Of a DNA stretch of 64,000 nt, positions 1 through 10,541 are shown in pieces. The DNA is from Azolla caroliniana (Eukaryota; Polypodiophyta): positions 13,082,001 to 13,146,000 of the forward strand of contig JBHGNT010000011.1 of the NCBI GenBank assembly GCA_043228905.1, written 5' to 3'. The position numbers and the translations under genes were made by a program. Each line of letters starts with the position of its first letter. Position 1 is the first letter of the stretch. The notes below the pieces were generated by a model. It was not told where the DNA came from, searched no databases, and saw nothing but the letters and a program-made list of their open reading frames with translations.

Positions 1-620
1 TGGTCAATGCTTATGTCATCTATTGTGTAAAAATAACGGGAGCCATGTGTTTCTTAGGATGATGCTTATTCATCAGTGATCACTATGAAAGTCTATGATG
101 ATCATTCTAATCATATCATATTCTTCCAATATTTGATAAATTGTCATACAAAATCTATTGTTACTTCTGAAAATGGTTAGTTAGGCCATTATATCATATT
201 CGGGTGTTCAACGCAAATACTTTGTTCATTTTTTAGATATCCATTGTTTATTAAATAAAGTTCATTATATAATAAAACATAGACCAAGCATGTTGACATA
301 AAAATACATCCAAACGGCACAACCTTGGAATTCATAAAATTAATTTAATGAGACATTTGTCTTGCTCGATTGTGATATGGCACATCAAAGATTTTTCTAG
401 TGATAAACATAACTTCACATTTGCATGCAACAAGTTGTAGAAGGTTACTTGCAAGTTGCAGTAGGTTACTTGCAACAAGTTGTGGTAGGCCAAAACATGT
501 GTTGCACATTACAAACAAACTGAAAAACAAGTAAGGTATATAAAACATTAGCCTCATTTGTCAATGGCAAGATTAGTTAGAAAAGTTCTTGTATATATGT
601 ATAGGTATGTTAATGGCATA
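1..620. other. AT-rich flank, no gene recognised
   Basis: No coding region, RNA gene or mobile-element end is recognisable. A short imperfect tandem repeat (a GGTTACTTGCAA-type unit) lies near 420-490. The open frames here are short and have no recognisable motif. Confidence 0.6.
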
Positions 621-1095
621 TACAATAGACATTTTGTTAAGTGCGCACTTTGAACACAAGGAAGAAGTGTGCACTTAACCGAGTTGCGCACTTAGGGGTT
701 TTCTAAAACATTTTAGGGTTTTTTGGAAATTTTTAGGGTTTTTTGAAATATTTTCCTTCTGTGCTCTAATCATACAATTCTTGATAAGAAAAGTGATCAA
801 TTTACGTGATATAATTGACCTGAAACGTTTCTGGTTTCAGCATACATACTCTTTACTTTCTTTCTCGATTCTAGATTACCTTTAGTTTTCGCCTTTTTGC
901 TACGTTTGAGGAATACATCCATTACGCATCAAAACTAATGAACTTCCTTGGATGTGATGAGTTTTTTCTTGCGTTTTCTTCCTAGTGGCGGTAGGTTTGA
1001 GGAATCGAAGTGCAGATGGAGGAGATAGGAAAAGAGAGTGGAGGAGCAATGGACAAATCACAGGCTGCAACTTCTATCATCTTGAGAATAAACAA

Positions 1096-1467
1096 TGTAG
1101 AAAGTAGCGTGCAGAAGCAAGTATGAAGACCGAATAGAAGAGAGGAAACTCAGGTTTAATGGAGAGCTTGAGCTTACACGGTATACGCAGGAGAGACAGA
1201 GAGAAACACAAAAAAACTATGTTCAACAATAATACTCGATCTGTACATAAGACGTGCTTCAGTGAACACTTTTATACAAGTCCTAGAAGGACTGACCGAC
1301 GTACTGACAGTACTTCAATGCTCATTAAGAGCTCCTACACTAACTCCCAAATATATTCCTCACGGAATATCTTTCCTAACGGCCTCCCGGTTTACGCACT
1401 CGGCCTAACCAATCCGGTCCTCGGCTTCTTCAGCCGATCCAGCCGATGTTGAGCTTGTCTCTCAACA
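1096..1467 (-). repeat. A0 3' LTR (372 bp)
   Basis: On the plus strand it starts TGTAGAAAGTAG and ends CTCTCAACA. It is collinear with 8146-8517 and with the A1 LTRs. It contains the same U3 hairpins and TATA region as A1, read on the minus strand. Confidence 0.9.
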
Positions 1468-1595
1468 AACAAGATGCACATAAAGAGAGAGAGAGAGAGA
1501 GAGAGAGTCTTTCTTCATGCAGGAAAAGAGCACGCATGCACGTGGCACAAGCACACACAGAAAGAGGACAATAGACGGAAGTTTTGTTGCACATG
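1468..1595. repeat. Duplicate of outer flank inside A0
   Basis: This segment (AACAAGATGCACATAAAGAG..., a (GA)n run, then ...GTTGCACATGG) closely matches 8518-8663, which lies outside A0's other LTR. The main difference is the length of the (GA)n run, shorter here. It joins A0's truncated gag at a CCA microhomology. Confidence 0.85.
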
Positions 1596-1961
1596 GTCCG
1601 TTTCATTGAGTTTGCTTCATGTCTCATCACAAAAGCAGACCCTTCTCCGGCTCTCTCGGAGTCTTCGGCGTAGTGCGATCGCTGCCGATTTCCCTTGTCG
1701 GTATGTCCGGAGCCGTTTTCGGAACCGGTTCTCTCCGAATCGGCGCGCTTCTTCCAGCACTCACTTTCCCTGTGGCCTTTCTTGCCATAGTACTAGCACT
1801 CTGCGATGGTCTTCCCTTGCCGGTTCTCATCGCTTCGACTCCCCCTGTTTCCGGAGGGTCCGGAGTTGCTGTCGGCATCACTTCGGTGCCTTCTTCCTTG
1901 ATCTCGTCGGCCGCCTCCATTGCGCGCCAACTCGCCTCCTTGATCTTCGAGGTATAGTCTG

Positions 1962-2377
1962 TGTTGAGAGACAAGCTCAACATCGGCCGTATCGGCTGAA
2001 GAAGCCGAGGACCGGATCAATTGGGACCGATCGGTTAGGCCGAGTGCGTAAACCGGGAGGCCGTTAGGGAAGATATTCCGTGAGGAATATGTTTGGGAGT
2101 TAGTGTAGGAGCTCTTAATGAGCATTGAAGTACCGTCAGTACTTCGGTCAGTCCTTTGAGGACTTGTATAAAAGTGTTCACGGAACACACATGTGTATAG
2201 AGTGGTGAATAGAGATTTGAGTTGTTGTTGAATATAGTTCTTGTGTTTTCTCTCTCTCTCTCTCTCACTCTCTCTGTCTCTCCTGCGTATACTGTGTAAG
2301 CTCAAGCTCTCCATTAAACCTGAGTGTTCTTCCTTCTGTTCGCTCTTCATACTTGCTTCTGCACGCTATTTTCTACA
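1962..2377 (+). repeat. A1 5' LTR
   Basis: The U3 carries five short inverted repeats before the TATA box: 1962-1982, 2073-2090, 2111-2123, 2127-2145 and 2150-2164. TATAAAAG lies at 2167-2174. A (TC)n run at about 2250-2280 is in the transcribed part. Confidence 0.92.
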
Positions 2378-2449
2378 AGGTATCAGAGCGCGAGGGTTGA
2401 GAACCTCTCTGCAGCCGACACAGTTTGACGAAGAAGAACAAGAAGAACA

Positions 2450-5400
2450 ATGGATAGAGGCATGGCGAGCTCGCTTCCAACAGAGAAGCTCGACAGAACC
2501 AACTACGCCTCTTGGTCCTACAAGATGCACCAGTACCTGCTCGGGCACGACTACTGGAGTTATGTCGAAGGAGCTAATGACGCGGCACCCGAATTGACAC
2601 ATAGAGACTTCCCGTCGTGGGAGCAATCGGCGAGCAGGGTACTATACTTCTTCGCATCATGTGTGGGCGAACAACTATTGAGCTATGTTCAGGATGCAAA
2701 GACGCCGAAGGGTGCGTGGGAAAATCTGAAGAAGATTTTCGCCGCGAGCACCACATCTAGGAAGCTCCAGCTCCGACAGGAGTTGAGCAACCTACGACAA
2801 CGCGACTTGTCGGTGGCGGACTATACCTCGAAGATCAAGGATATCTGCGACTCCCTCGCCTCCATAGAGGTGAATATCGAGGAGAGCGAGATGGTCCAGA
2901 TCTGTCTCGGAGGTTTGGCGTCGAAGTTCGGAGCGTTCCGAACGGCTGTGTGTACCCGGGAGAATACGCCGTCCTTTTTCGACTTACAGTCGATGCTCCT
3001 GGTAGAGGAGAACCACGCGGGTGCATCGACGAGCACGCACACCGACAGCAAGATGTTGTACACGGAGGGAGAAAGGCCCCGTGGTTGTGGCGGACGAGGC
3101 GAGTCGGTACGCAATGGAGGCGACCGACGAGATCAAGGAAGAAGGCACCGAAGTGATGCCGACAGCAACTCCGGACCCTTCGGAAACAGGGGGAGTCGAA
3201 GCGATGAGAACCGGCAAGGGAAGGCCATCGCAGAGTGCTGGTACTGTGGCAAGAAAGGCCACAGGGAAAGTGAGTGCTGGAAGAAGCGTGCCGATTCGGA
3301 GAGAACCGGTTCCGGAAACGGCTCCAGACATACCGATAAGGGAAATCGACAGCGATCGCACTACGCCGAAGACTCCGGGAGAGCCGGAGAAGGGTCTGCT
3401 TTCGTGACGAGACACGAAGCAAACTCAATGAAACGGACCACCCCGAGATCGGACGAGGTGTGGTACGTAGACTCCGGCGCGTCAAACCACATGACGAGCC
3501 ATAAGGGGTGGTTCTCGTACCTGGAAAAACCGATACAACCTGGAGTAGTCGCAACAAGAGACGACACTCCGCATCTGATCGCGAATGTCGGAGAAGTTCC
3601 CCTTAGCCATGTCGGGCAGAAAGGGAAACTCATGAACATGCTGCACGTTTCGACAATCACGAAAAACTTGGTCTCGGTCGGACAGATCGTCGACCAAGGG
3701 ATGGAGGTTCGGTTTACACACCTCGGGTGCTTCATTGAGGAAGAAGGCCGTGTGATTGCGCAAGGGCGCAGAGACGGGAGGATGTTCATCCTCGACTCCA
3801 CTGACGGTGGCACCACAATGTTCACGAAGGGACAAAAACCCGAGTCGGACATCGACTTGTGGCACAAGCGGATAGGCCACGTCAACTACTAGCGGCTTCA
3901 AGATCTGCAATCGAAACAGGTAGTGTTCGGATTGCCCAAATTTAGAGGCTGAAAGGCACAAATTTGTGAAGCCTGCCAGCTCAGGAAGCAACACCGACTT
4001 CCTTTCCCCAACGAGCGAAATCGGAGCCGGAACAAGCTCGACCTTATACACTCCGATGTGTGGGGGCCGGCACAAAACGTTAGTCTTGGCGGGAGCCGAT
4101 ATTTCGTCTCCTTCATCGACGACCACACGCGGCACACGTGGATCTACCTCATTGAGAGGAAGAGCGAAGTCTTCGACTGTTTCCGTGACCTCAAAGGGTT
4201 CGTGGAAACGGAAACGGGACGGAAGATCAAGTGCCTGCGGTCAGATGGCGGGAAAGAGTACTTTTCTGGTCAATTCAACAGTTATCTACAACAAATGGGA
4301 ATTCGGCGCGAATTAAGTTGTAGATACACGCCAGAGCAGAATGACGTGGCCGAGAGGAAGAATCGGTCAGTTGTGGAAGCGGCACGGGCAATGCTGGAGG
4401 AGAAGAGCTTGCCCAAGTTCTATTGGGCCGAGGCGGTAAGGACCGCGGTATACATCCAGAACCGGATCGGAGACAAAGTGTCGGCGCACGAGCTATATTT
4501 CGGAACGAAGCCGAACTTGCGACACTTGAGGGTGTTCGGTAGCATTGTGTATGTGCATATACCGAAGGAGAAAAGGAGGAAGCTGGACGCAAAGGCCGAG
4601 AAATGCATCTTGGTCGGTTACTCGGACGAGCAGAAGGGTTATAAGTGCTATAACCCTCACACCAAACAAGCGCATGTCAGCCGCGACGTTGTGTTTGACG
4701 AGTCCGCGTCCTGGTACCTGCCCCCGACTACGAACCTCGCCTCCAATCCGAGCTCTGACGATGGGGTCAGCGAGGCCGAGATGCCTCCGGATGAGCCCGA
4801 AATCGAGACCCACGAAGAGAGTCCGATTTCACTCCGGTTAAGTGGACCGATTGGACGACTGAGTCGGTACGACCAGTCCGATGAAGAGCCGGCGAGTAGT
4901 GGAGACTTGGCCGTGCATTCCCTGCGCAGAAAGCCGAGGAGACGGCTTACGCGCAAAGAGAAAGGGAAGAAGAAGGTGTCGGATTCCGGCACGGATAGGA
5001 ACGAGTCAGACCGACGCGAGTTCGACTCCGAGGGAACCGGTGACGGGTCTTTAAAGATAAAGACCGCGTCGACCGAGAAGGCCTCGACATCGGCTAATGT
5101 GAGATTACACCGATCTACCCGCCAGAAGAATCTTGTTTTGCGGTTCGGATACAACGAGTACATGGCGCATCATTATGCGTACATGACCCGTGTAGCGGAA
5201 GTGTGTGAGCCGGAGAGCTACGCAGATGCGGCTAAAGACGCGAATTGGCGTGCCGCGATGGAGGAAGAGATGCACGCATTGGCGGAGAACAAGACCTGGG
5301 ACCTGGTTGACGCCCCAAGAGGGGTAAAACTGATCGGGTGTAGGTGGGTATACAAAGTCAAGTACAACACCGATGGCTCGGTCAACCGGTACAAGGCTCG

Positions 5401-6769
5401 GCTAGTGGCAAAGGGCTACGCGCAGAAACACGGCATCGACTACGATGAGACGTTTGCGCTGGTCGCGAAGATGACGATCGTCCGTGTTTTGCTCGCAGTA
5501 GCTGTGGTGAAGGGGTGGCACTTACATCAGATGGATGTAAAGAATGCGTTCCTGCAAGGTGACCTTGAGGAACAGGTGTACATGGTACAACCCCCCGGAT
5601 TTCACTCCGGAACGAACTCCTTGGTAGTATGCCGACTCAAGATGTCCCTTTACGGACTGAAGCAAGCCCCGCGTGCCTGGAATGCGAAGATCACGCAACA
5701 ACTGCGTCGGTTGGGCTTCGTCACGTCAAAATCGGACTCTTCCCTGTTCATCCGGAAAGATTGACTCGGACCGGTTAGTATTCTACTATATGTTGATGAC
5801 TTGGTCATCACCGGTGCCGACCTAGGTGAAATCGACCGCGTGAAGCTCCAGCTTGCGGCATCGTTCGACATGAAGGATATGGGGGACCTTCATTACTTCC
5901 TCGGGATCGAAGTAATCCGTACCCCCGAAGGCATATTGATCAGCCAACGTCATTACGTGTTGAGTATGCTCTTCAAATTCGGGATGGCCGACTGTAAGTC
6001 CGTCTCGACTCCTCTGGACAGAACCATCAAGCTTCGTCCCGATACGGGAAAGGTATGCGACCCGACGAGGTTCCGACAAATTGTCGGAAGCCTCATATAC
6101 TTGACCATCACCCGACCCGACCTCAGTTATCCGGTCGGAGTGATCAGTCAGTTCATGGCGCGACCTACCGAGGAGCACCTTCAGTGTGCGCAACGCATAC
6201 TTCGGTATGTCAACGGCACTAAGGACCGGGGATTGCTATATCGGACCGGTGCAGCCGCGCAGTTAGTCGGCTACACCGATGTTGATTGGGCTGGCAACGC
6301 TGCCAATCGCCGATCCACGTCCGGATACGCGTTCTCCCTCGGGAGTGCCGCGATCGCGTGGAGCAGTAAGAAGCAGCCGACAGTTGCACTGTCGAGCACC
6401 GAAGCTGAGTACCGAGGAGCGGCTGTCGTGACATGCGAAGCCATATGGTTGAAGCGGCTACTTTAGGACCTGCAGGAGGAGGTGTTAGATCCGACGACGA
6501 TCTACTGCGACAACCTCAGCAGCATCCAACTCGCGAAAAACCCCGTTTTCCACGCACGGACCAAGCACATTGAGGTGCATTACCATTTCGTCCGTGAGCG
6601 TGTCCTTTCCGGTGAAGTCGAACTTCAGTACGTTCCGACGGATCGGCAGACTGCCGACATCTTCACCAAGCCTCTTGGTCTGGACAAGTTGCAGCAATTC
6701 TCAGGTTCGCTCGGATTGCGTCACCTCGACGTGCCAAACTTGAGGGGGAGGAAAGTCCCGAATGACTAA
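2450..6769 (+). pseudogene. gag-pol: A1 gag-pol polyprotein, one frame with several in-frame stops
   Basis: One reading frame (that of ATG 2450) runs the whole length and is broken only by stops at 3890 (TAG), 3950 (TGA), 5762 (TGA) and 6464 (TAG); no frame change is needed. Gag starts MDRGMASSLPTEKLDR, and a CCHC knuckle (CWYCGKKGHRESEC) lies near 3238-3280. Protease has DSGASNHM near 3470. The integrase zinc region has LWHKRIGHVNY at the first stop, and the core has [15 protein letters not shown] and the [12 protein letters not shown] glutamate. RT has [19 protein letters not shown] and YVDDLVITG near 5792. RNase H has ALSSTEAEYRGA and TIYCDNLSSIQLAKNP. Several stops fit CGA or CAG to TGA or TAG change. 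The family and domain order are certain; the copy is dead. Confidence 0.93.
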
Positions 6770-7291
6770 GCAAGGCAGTAGGAAAGGAGCAGAGACCGCG
6801 ACATCGAGTCCGAGTCGGTTGACTCGGTTGTCGAGTTCGACTTCGGATCGGCTGAAGAAGCCGAGGGTGGACCCGCGGAAAAGTTCGGAAGAGGACAGAA
6901 GGGGAGCAACCGAAGGAGAGAGCCGAAGCCAACCACGCATGGGGAAGATGACGCCACCGAGGGCGAGAAGACCGAAGACGAGTTGGAGACAGCCAACTCG
7001 AACGAGAGCGAAAACCGATCGGAGGTAGCCGAGTCGGTTCAGATGTTTGATTCAGACACGCTGAATCAACCGAGGCCCAAGCGGAAGAAAAGGCAGCAGG
7101 AGAAGCGTCAACACCGCAACAACAGAAGAACTGATAAGGGCCACATGTGTAGACAAGCCGACCGGAAGGGTCGAAGCGCACGGAGTCGAACAGGTCGAGG
7201 AGCGCGAGCGAGGCGTGGAGCCAGGAGGAACCGGAGCTGTGAGCCCAAGGATCCCGAAGAGCCTCGAGTTGAGCTTGAGGGGGAGTGTTGA
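6770..7291 (+). pseudogene. A1 charged C-terminal coding tail (ORF3-like), in frame with pol
   Basis: After the pol stop at 6767 and a second stop at 6779, the pol frame stays open to a TGA at 7289-7291 that lies inside the 3' LTR. The encoded segment is about 170 residues. An acidic first half (RDRDIESESVDS, EFDFGSAEEAEGG) leads to ELETANSNES and MFDSDTLNQP, then an arginine/lysine-rich half (KRKKRQQEKRQHRNNR, RQADRKGRSARSR). A homologous open segment lies in element C on the minus strand (37984-37490), with aligned landmarks ELETANSNE, MFDSDT and RQADRKGR. I recognise no known domain; it looks disordered and could bind nucleic acid or carry a nuclear signal. Two copies of CTTGAGGGGGAG bracket it. 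Confidence 0.7.
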
Positions 7292-7701
7292 GAGACAAGC
7301 TCAACATCGGCCGGATTGGCTGAAGAAGCCGAGGACCGGATCGGTTGGGACCGATCGGTTAGGCCGAGTGCGTAAACCGGGAGGCCGTTAGGGAAGATAT
7401 TCCGTGAGGAATATGTTTGGGAGTTAGTGTAGGAGCTCTTAATGAGCATTGAAGTACCGTCAGTACTTCGGTCAGCCCTTCGAGGACTTGTATAAAAGTG
7501 TTCACGGAACACACATGTGTATAGAGTGGTGAATAGAGATTTGAGTTGTTGTTGAATATAGTTCTTGTGTTTTCTCTCTCTCTCTCTCTCACTCTCTCTG
7601 TCTCTCCTGTGTATAATGCGTAAGCTCAAGCTCTCCATTAAACCTGAGTGTTCTTCCTTCTGTTCGGTCTTCATACTTGCTTCCGCACGTTATTTTCTAC
7701 A
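7286..7701 (+). repeat. A1 3' LTR
   Basis: This is the counterpart of 1962-2377, with the same length. Differences are mainly transitions, for example C or T in the 2150-2160-equivalent hairpin. Confidence 0.92.
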
Positions 7702-8145
7702 GTTCGCCACTGACAAGTCGCGTTGTCGTAGGTTGCTCAACTCCTGTCGGAGCTGAAGCTTCCTAGCTGTGGTGCTCACGGCGAAAATCTTCTTCAGATT
7801 TTCCCACGCACCCTTCGGCGTCTTTGCATCCCGAATATAGGTCAATAGCTGTTCGCCCACACACGACGCGAAGTAGTATAATACCCTGCTCGCCGATTGC
7901 TCCCACGACGGGAAGTCTCTGTGTGTCGATTCGGGTGCCGTGTCATTAGCTCCTTCGACATAAATCCAGTAGCCGTGCTCGAGCAGGTACTAGTGCATCT
8001 TGTAGGACCAAGAGGCGTAGTTGGTTCTGTCGAGCTTCTCTGTTGGAAGCGAGCTCGCCATGCCTCTATCCATCGTTCTTCTTGTTCTTCTTCGTCAAGC
8101 TGTGCCGACTGTAGAGAGGTTCTCAACCGTCGCGCTCTGATACCA

Positions 8146-8517
8146 TGTCGAAAGTAGCGTGCGGAAGCAAGTATGAAGACCAAATAGAAGAGAGGAAACT
8201 CAGGTTTAATGGAGAGCTTGAGCTTACACGGTATACGCAGGAGAGACAGAGAGAAACACAAGAAAACTATGTTCAACAATAATACTCGATCTGTACATAA
8301 GACGTGCTTCAGTGAACACTTTTATACAAGTCCTAGAAGGACTGACCGAAGTACTGACAGTACTTCAATGCTCATTAAGAGCTCCTACACTAACTCCCAA
8401 ATATATTCCTCACGGAATATCTTTCCTAACGGCCTCCCGGTTTACGCACTCGGCCTAACCGATCCGGTCCTCGGCTTCTTCAGCCGATCCAGCCGATGTT
8501 GAGCTTGTCTCTCAACA
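8146..8517 (-). repeat. A0 5' LTR (372 bp)
   Basis: On the plus strand it starts TGTCGAAAGTAGCG and ends CTCTCAACA, followed by the AACAA duplication. Immediately left lies GCTCTGATACCA, the complement of the copia PBS. Confidence 0.9.
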
Positions 8518-8531
8518 AACAAGATGCACAT

Positions 8532-8576
<45 letters not shown>

Positions 8577-8663
8577 CTTTCTTCATGTAGGAAAAGAGCA
8601 CGCATGCACGTGGCACAAGCACACACAGAAAGAGGACAATAGACGGAAGTTTTGTTGCACATG
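8518..8663. repeat. Outer flank of A0, duplicated at 1468-1595
   Basis: Contains a (GA)n run at about 8537-8575, longer than in its copy. It is genomic sequence of the surrounding DNA transposon, not LTR, because the AACAA target duplication is its first five bases. Confidence 0.8.
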
Positions 8664-8786
8664 GAGAAGGAGAGCTCGCGTTCACGAACGATCACTACAC
8701 AAACTTGACTATTCACAATCATCAAGAATTGTTTGCCCTTCTTTGCTTATGTTCTTTAATCAGGAATCAAAATCATAGACTTGTAA

Positions 8787-8895
<109 letters not shown>

Positions 8896-9111
8896 AGAAC
8901 ACATGACACACACAAAGACATATACATAGACATACACACATAAACTCCTTTTGTTTTTTTTGAATGTTTGAACATAATTTCAATTTGGTTTAATGTAATT
9001 TCGTCATGAAACAATGTAAATTTTTTGATTTGGATTTTGACCTCTATAAAAAACGCACTTAATAGAATGGTGCAGTTAAGTGGGCACACACTTAACCGAA
9101 TGTCTACTGTA

Positions 9112-9880
9112 TGTGCAACTAGTGATTTTCAAATGGGTTCATGATTAGTTCATTAATTGTGAGGATGGTGCACTCAAACGACTTAGAAGATCAAGAAACA
9201 TTTCATGAAAGACAATCAACGATAATATCGTCTAGCTAGGTTGATGCATTATTCGACTGCAATTATGGTCTAGATAGGTTGATGCATTATTAAACTACAA
9301 TTGCGCCTTCCTTTTATTTATTGGTGCTACTGTGGAATACCATGTGTGTGAGAGTGGGGTTGAATAGCTCTATCATCAAAAGTTGACTATACAAAAGTGC
9401 ACGTTAAGTCTTTAGTAATGTAGTGTCTAGACAACTTGTATTCAAAGCCCTGAGGCTCTTACATTTTGTGGTTTGATGGGAAGTTTCTTTATAGATAATT
9501 AATTAATGTACCTATTAAATTTCAAGGAAGGATCAACAACTAATCCACACGAGGTTCAATGATTTTCACTTTCTTGATAAAATTGTCCTATTGTCAATAG
9601 TTAATTGATCCACGAGAGGTAGAATGATTTTCACTATCATCAATTAATAGGTAATTGCTAACATTTATCGTAATTATTTCTCTTATTGGTTCATATAAGT
9701 GGCATTACTAAATCCAGATTGACCACAATTATACTTTTTTGATGTAATCAATAACCTTAATCATTAGGCCATTAACTTTTTACTCCTTTTTTTATATTTA
9801 CTCATTTGTATGAATTTATGTGGTTGTCCCCCCCACATCAATTCATTAGGCTCTCTATGTTTGGGTCGTCCTCCTGCAAC
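9112..9880. other. AT-rich sequence, no gene recognised
   Basis: Two imperfect tandem repeats are visible. One is a unit of about 44 bases around GGTTGATGCATTATT (9225-9300). The other is a unit of about 100 bases around GATTTTCACT (9510-9650). No protein motif, LTR end or RNA gene is seen. Confidence 0.55.
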
Positions 9881-10541
9881 TTCTTCTAATTGTTGTAAAA
9901 CTTTGTTGCAATCATCAATGTGATCACGGTCTCGTTTTTGTCTTCTTTAGAACACCCCTTGATTAGCATATTGTCAAGGAAAGGCACGATGATGTGTGCG
10001 ATACAATCTCTTAGCATCTTGTTCATTGCATGTGGGGTACAAAGTTAGTGCCACCTTGCATCGTGAAGGTTGCACATCCTCAATGAAGTGCAAAGTCCCA
10101 TTCTTCTTTGGCACTAAACCAGTGATTAGAGTAAGATACACTTGATGGCTAAAGTATACCCATGTTTATCTTCTCTTCCAATACTCTATCAACTTTAGAA
10201 TGTGAGCTCTTTACACAAGGATCAACTTAATGTTCCATGGCATGTGCAACATATTGAAAATCACCATTGGCTCCACAATTTTATGGTTAGCATACCCTAT
10301 CTCCTTTGGTGAGAAGATAAAATCCTTTCTATGGCTTTTGATCATCCTTCCAAACTCAGAGTCCTATTTGGGCAATAGGAAAACACCTCCTTTGATTTGG
10401 AGCTTCCCTTGTGTTTCGTCAATGAAGATGTGCCCAATGCTTCTCGTAAACTAGGATCAACCACTACTCCCTTCATCCTTTGCCAACTATCTGTTGGCAT
10501 AAAAGGCTGACTCCTTCTAGCTTGTATCCTAAGTGTGAACA
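9880..10541 (-). pseudogene. pol: Degenerate Ty3/gypsy pol (RT) remnant, same lineage as D
   Basis: The minus strand holds scattered conserved pieces in changing frames. They include FGRMIKSHRKDFIFSPKEIG and NMLHMPWNIK at 10220-10340, then VPKKNGTLHFIEDVQP at about 10080-10125 (the RT block with KKNG and the QP of the IQDLQP motif), and PFLDNMLIKGCSKEDK near 9960-9990, where YxDD would be LDN. An internal deletion joins the last two blocks. This order is that of the gypsy RT from the pre-RT segment to the active site. Copia E starts at 10542 and appears to have inserted into it. The copy is old and cannot be functional. The identification is by motif memory, not by a search. Confidence 0.6.

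Larger units (their letters stand above)
1962..7701 (+). mobile_element. A1: full-length copia retrotransposon nested in A0
   Basis: LTRs of 416 bp (1962-2377 and 7286-7701) begin TGTTGAGAGAC and end TTTTCTACA; they differ at roughly a dozen positions (about 97% identity by eye). A PBS of initiator-Met type (GGTATCAGAGC) follows the 5' LTR at 2379, and a polypurine tract CTTGAGGGGGAG ends at 7285. The flanks read GTCTG (1957-1961) and GTTCG (7702-7706), each one C-to-T step from GTCCG, so a decayed 5-bp target duplication is likely. The domain order gag, protease, integrase, RT, RNase H is that of Ty1/copia. An additional coding tail lies after RNase H. Confidence 0.93.
1596..8073 (-). pseudogene. 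gag: A0 gag pseudogene (copia, UBN2/RVT-type gag), split by A1
   Basis: The minus strand from the ATG at 8073 encodes the start of a copia gag (MDRGMASSLPTEKLDR type) to 7702, and resumes at 1961 after the nested A1. It ends at 1596 just after the zinc-knuckle region, at a point homologous to about 3440 in A1. Frame breaks are present: an early stop lies near the QYLL position, where sense CAG reads TAG. The matrix/capsid-like part and the basic region with the CCHC knuckle can be recognised by alignment with A1. No pol follows. The fragment cannot support transposition alone; if an intact frame existed in a relative it could act as a gag donor, but that is inference. Confidence 0.8.
1096..8517 (-). 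mobile_element. A0: antisense gag-only copia element, split by A1
   Basis: Two antisense LTRs of 372 bp (1096-1467 and 8146-8517) are bounded by the 5-bp duplication AACAA at 1091-1095 and 8518-8522. The interior holds only gag: it runs from a PBS complement at about 8133-8145 through gag to the zinc-knuckle region, and protease, integrase and RT are absent. Element A1 sits in the gag at 1961/7702. Unusually, 128 bases beside the left LTR (1468-1595) copy the sequence that lies outside the right LTR (8518-8663). This suggests an illegitimate exchange rather than simple deletion; see the findings. Confidence 0.85.

Noticed and set aside
1619-1983. Overlapping open frames on both strands (112-118 codons)
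   Set aside because: They are shadows of A0 gag on the minus strand; GC-rich gag gives open antisense frames.
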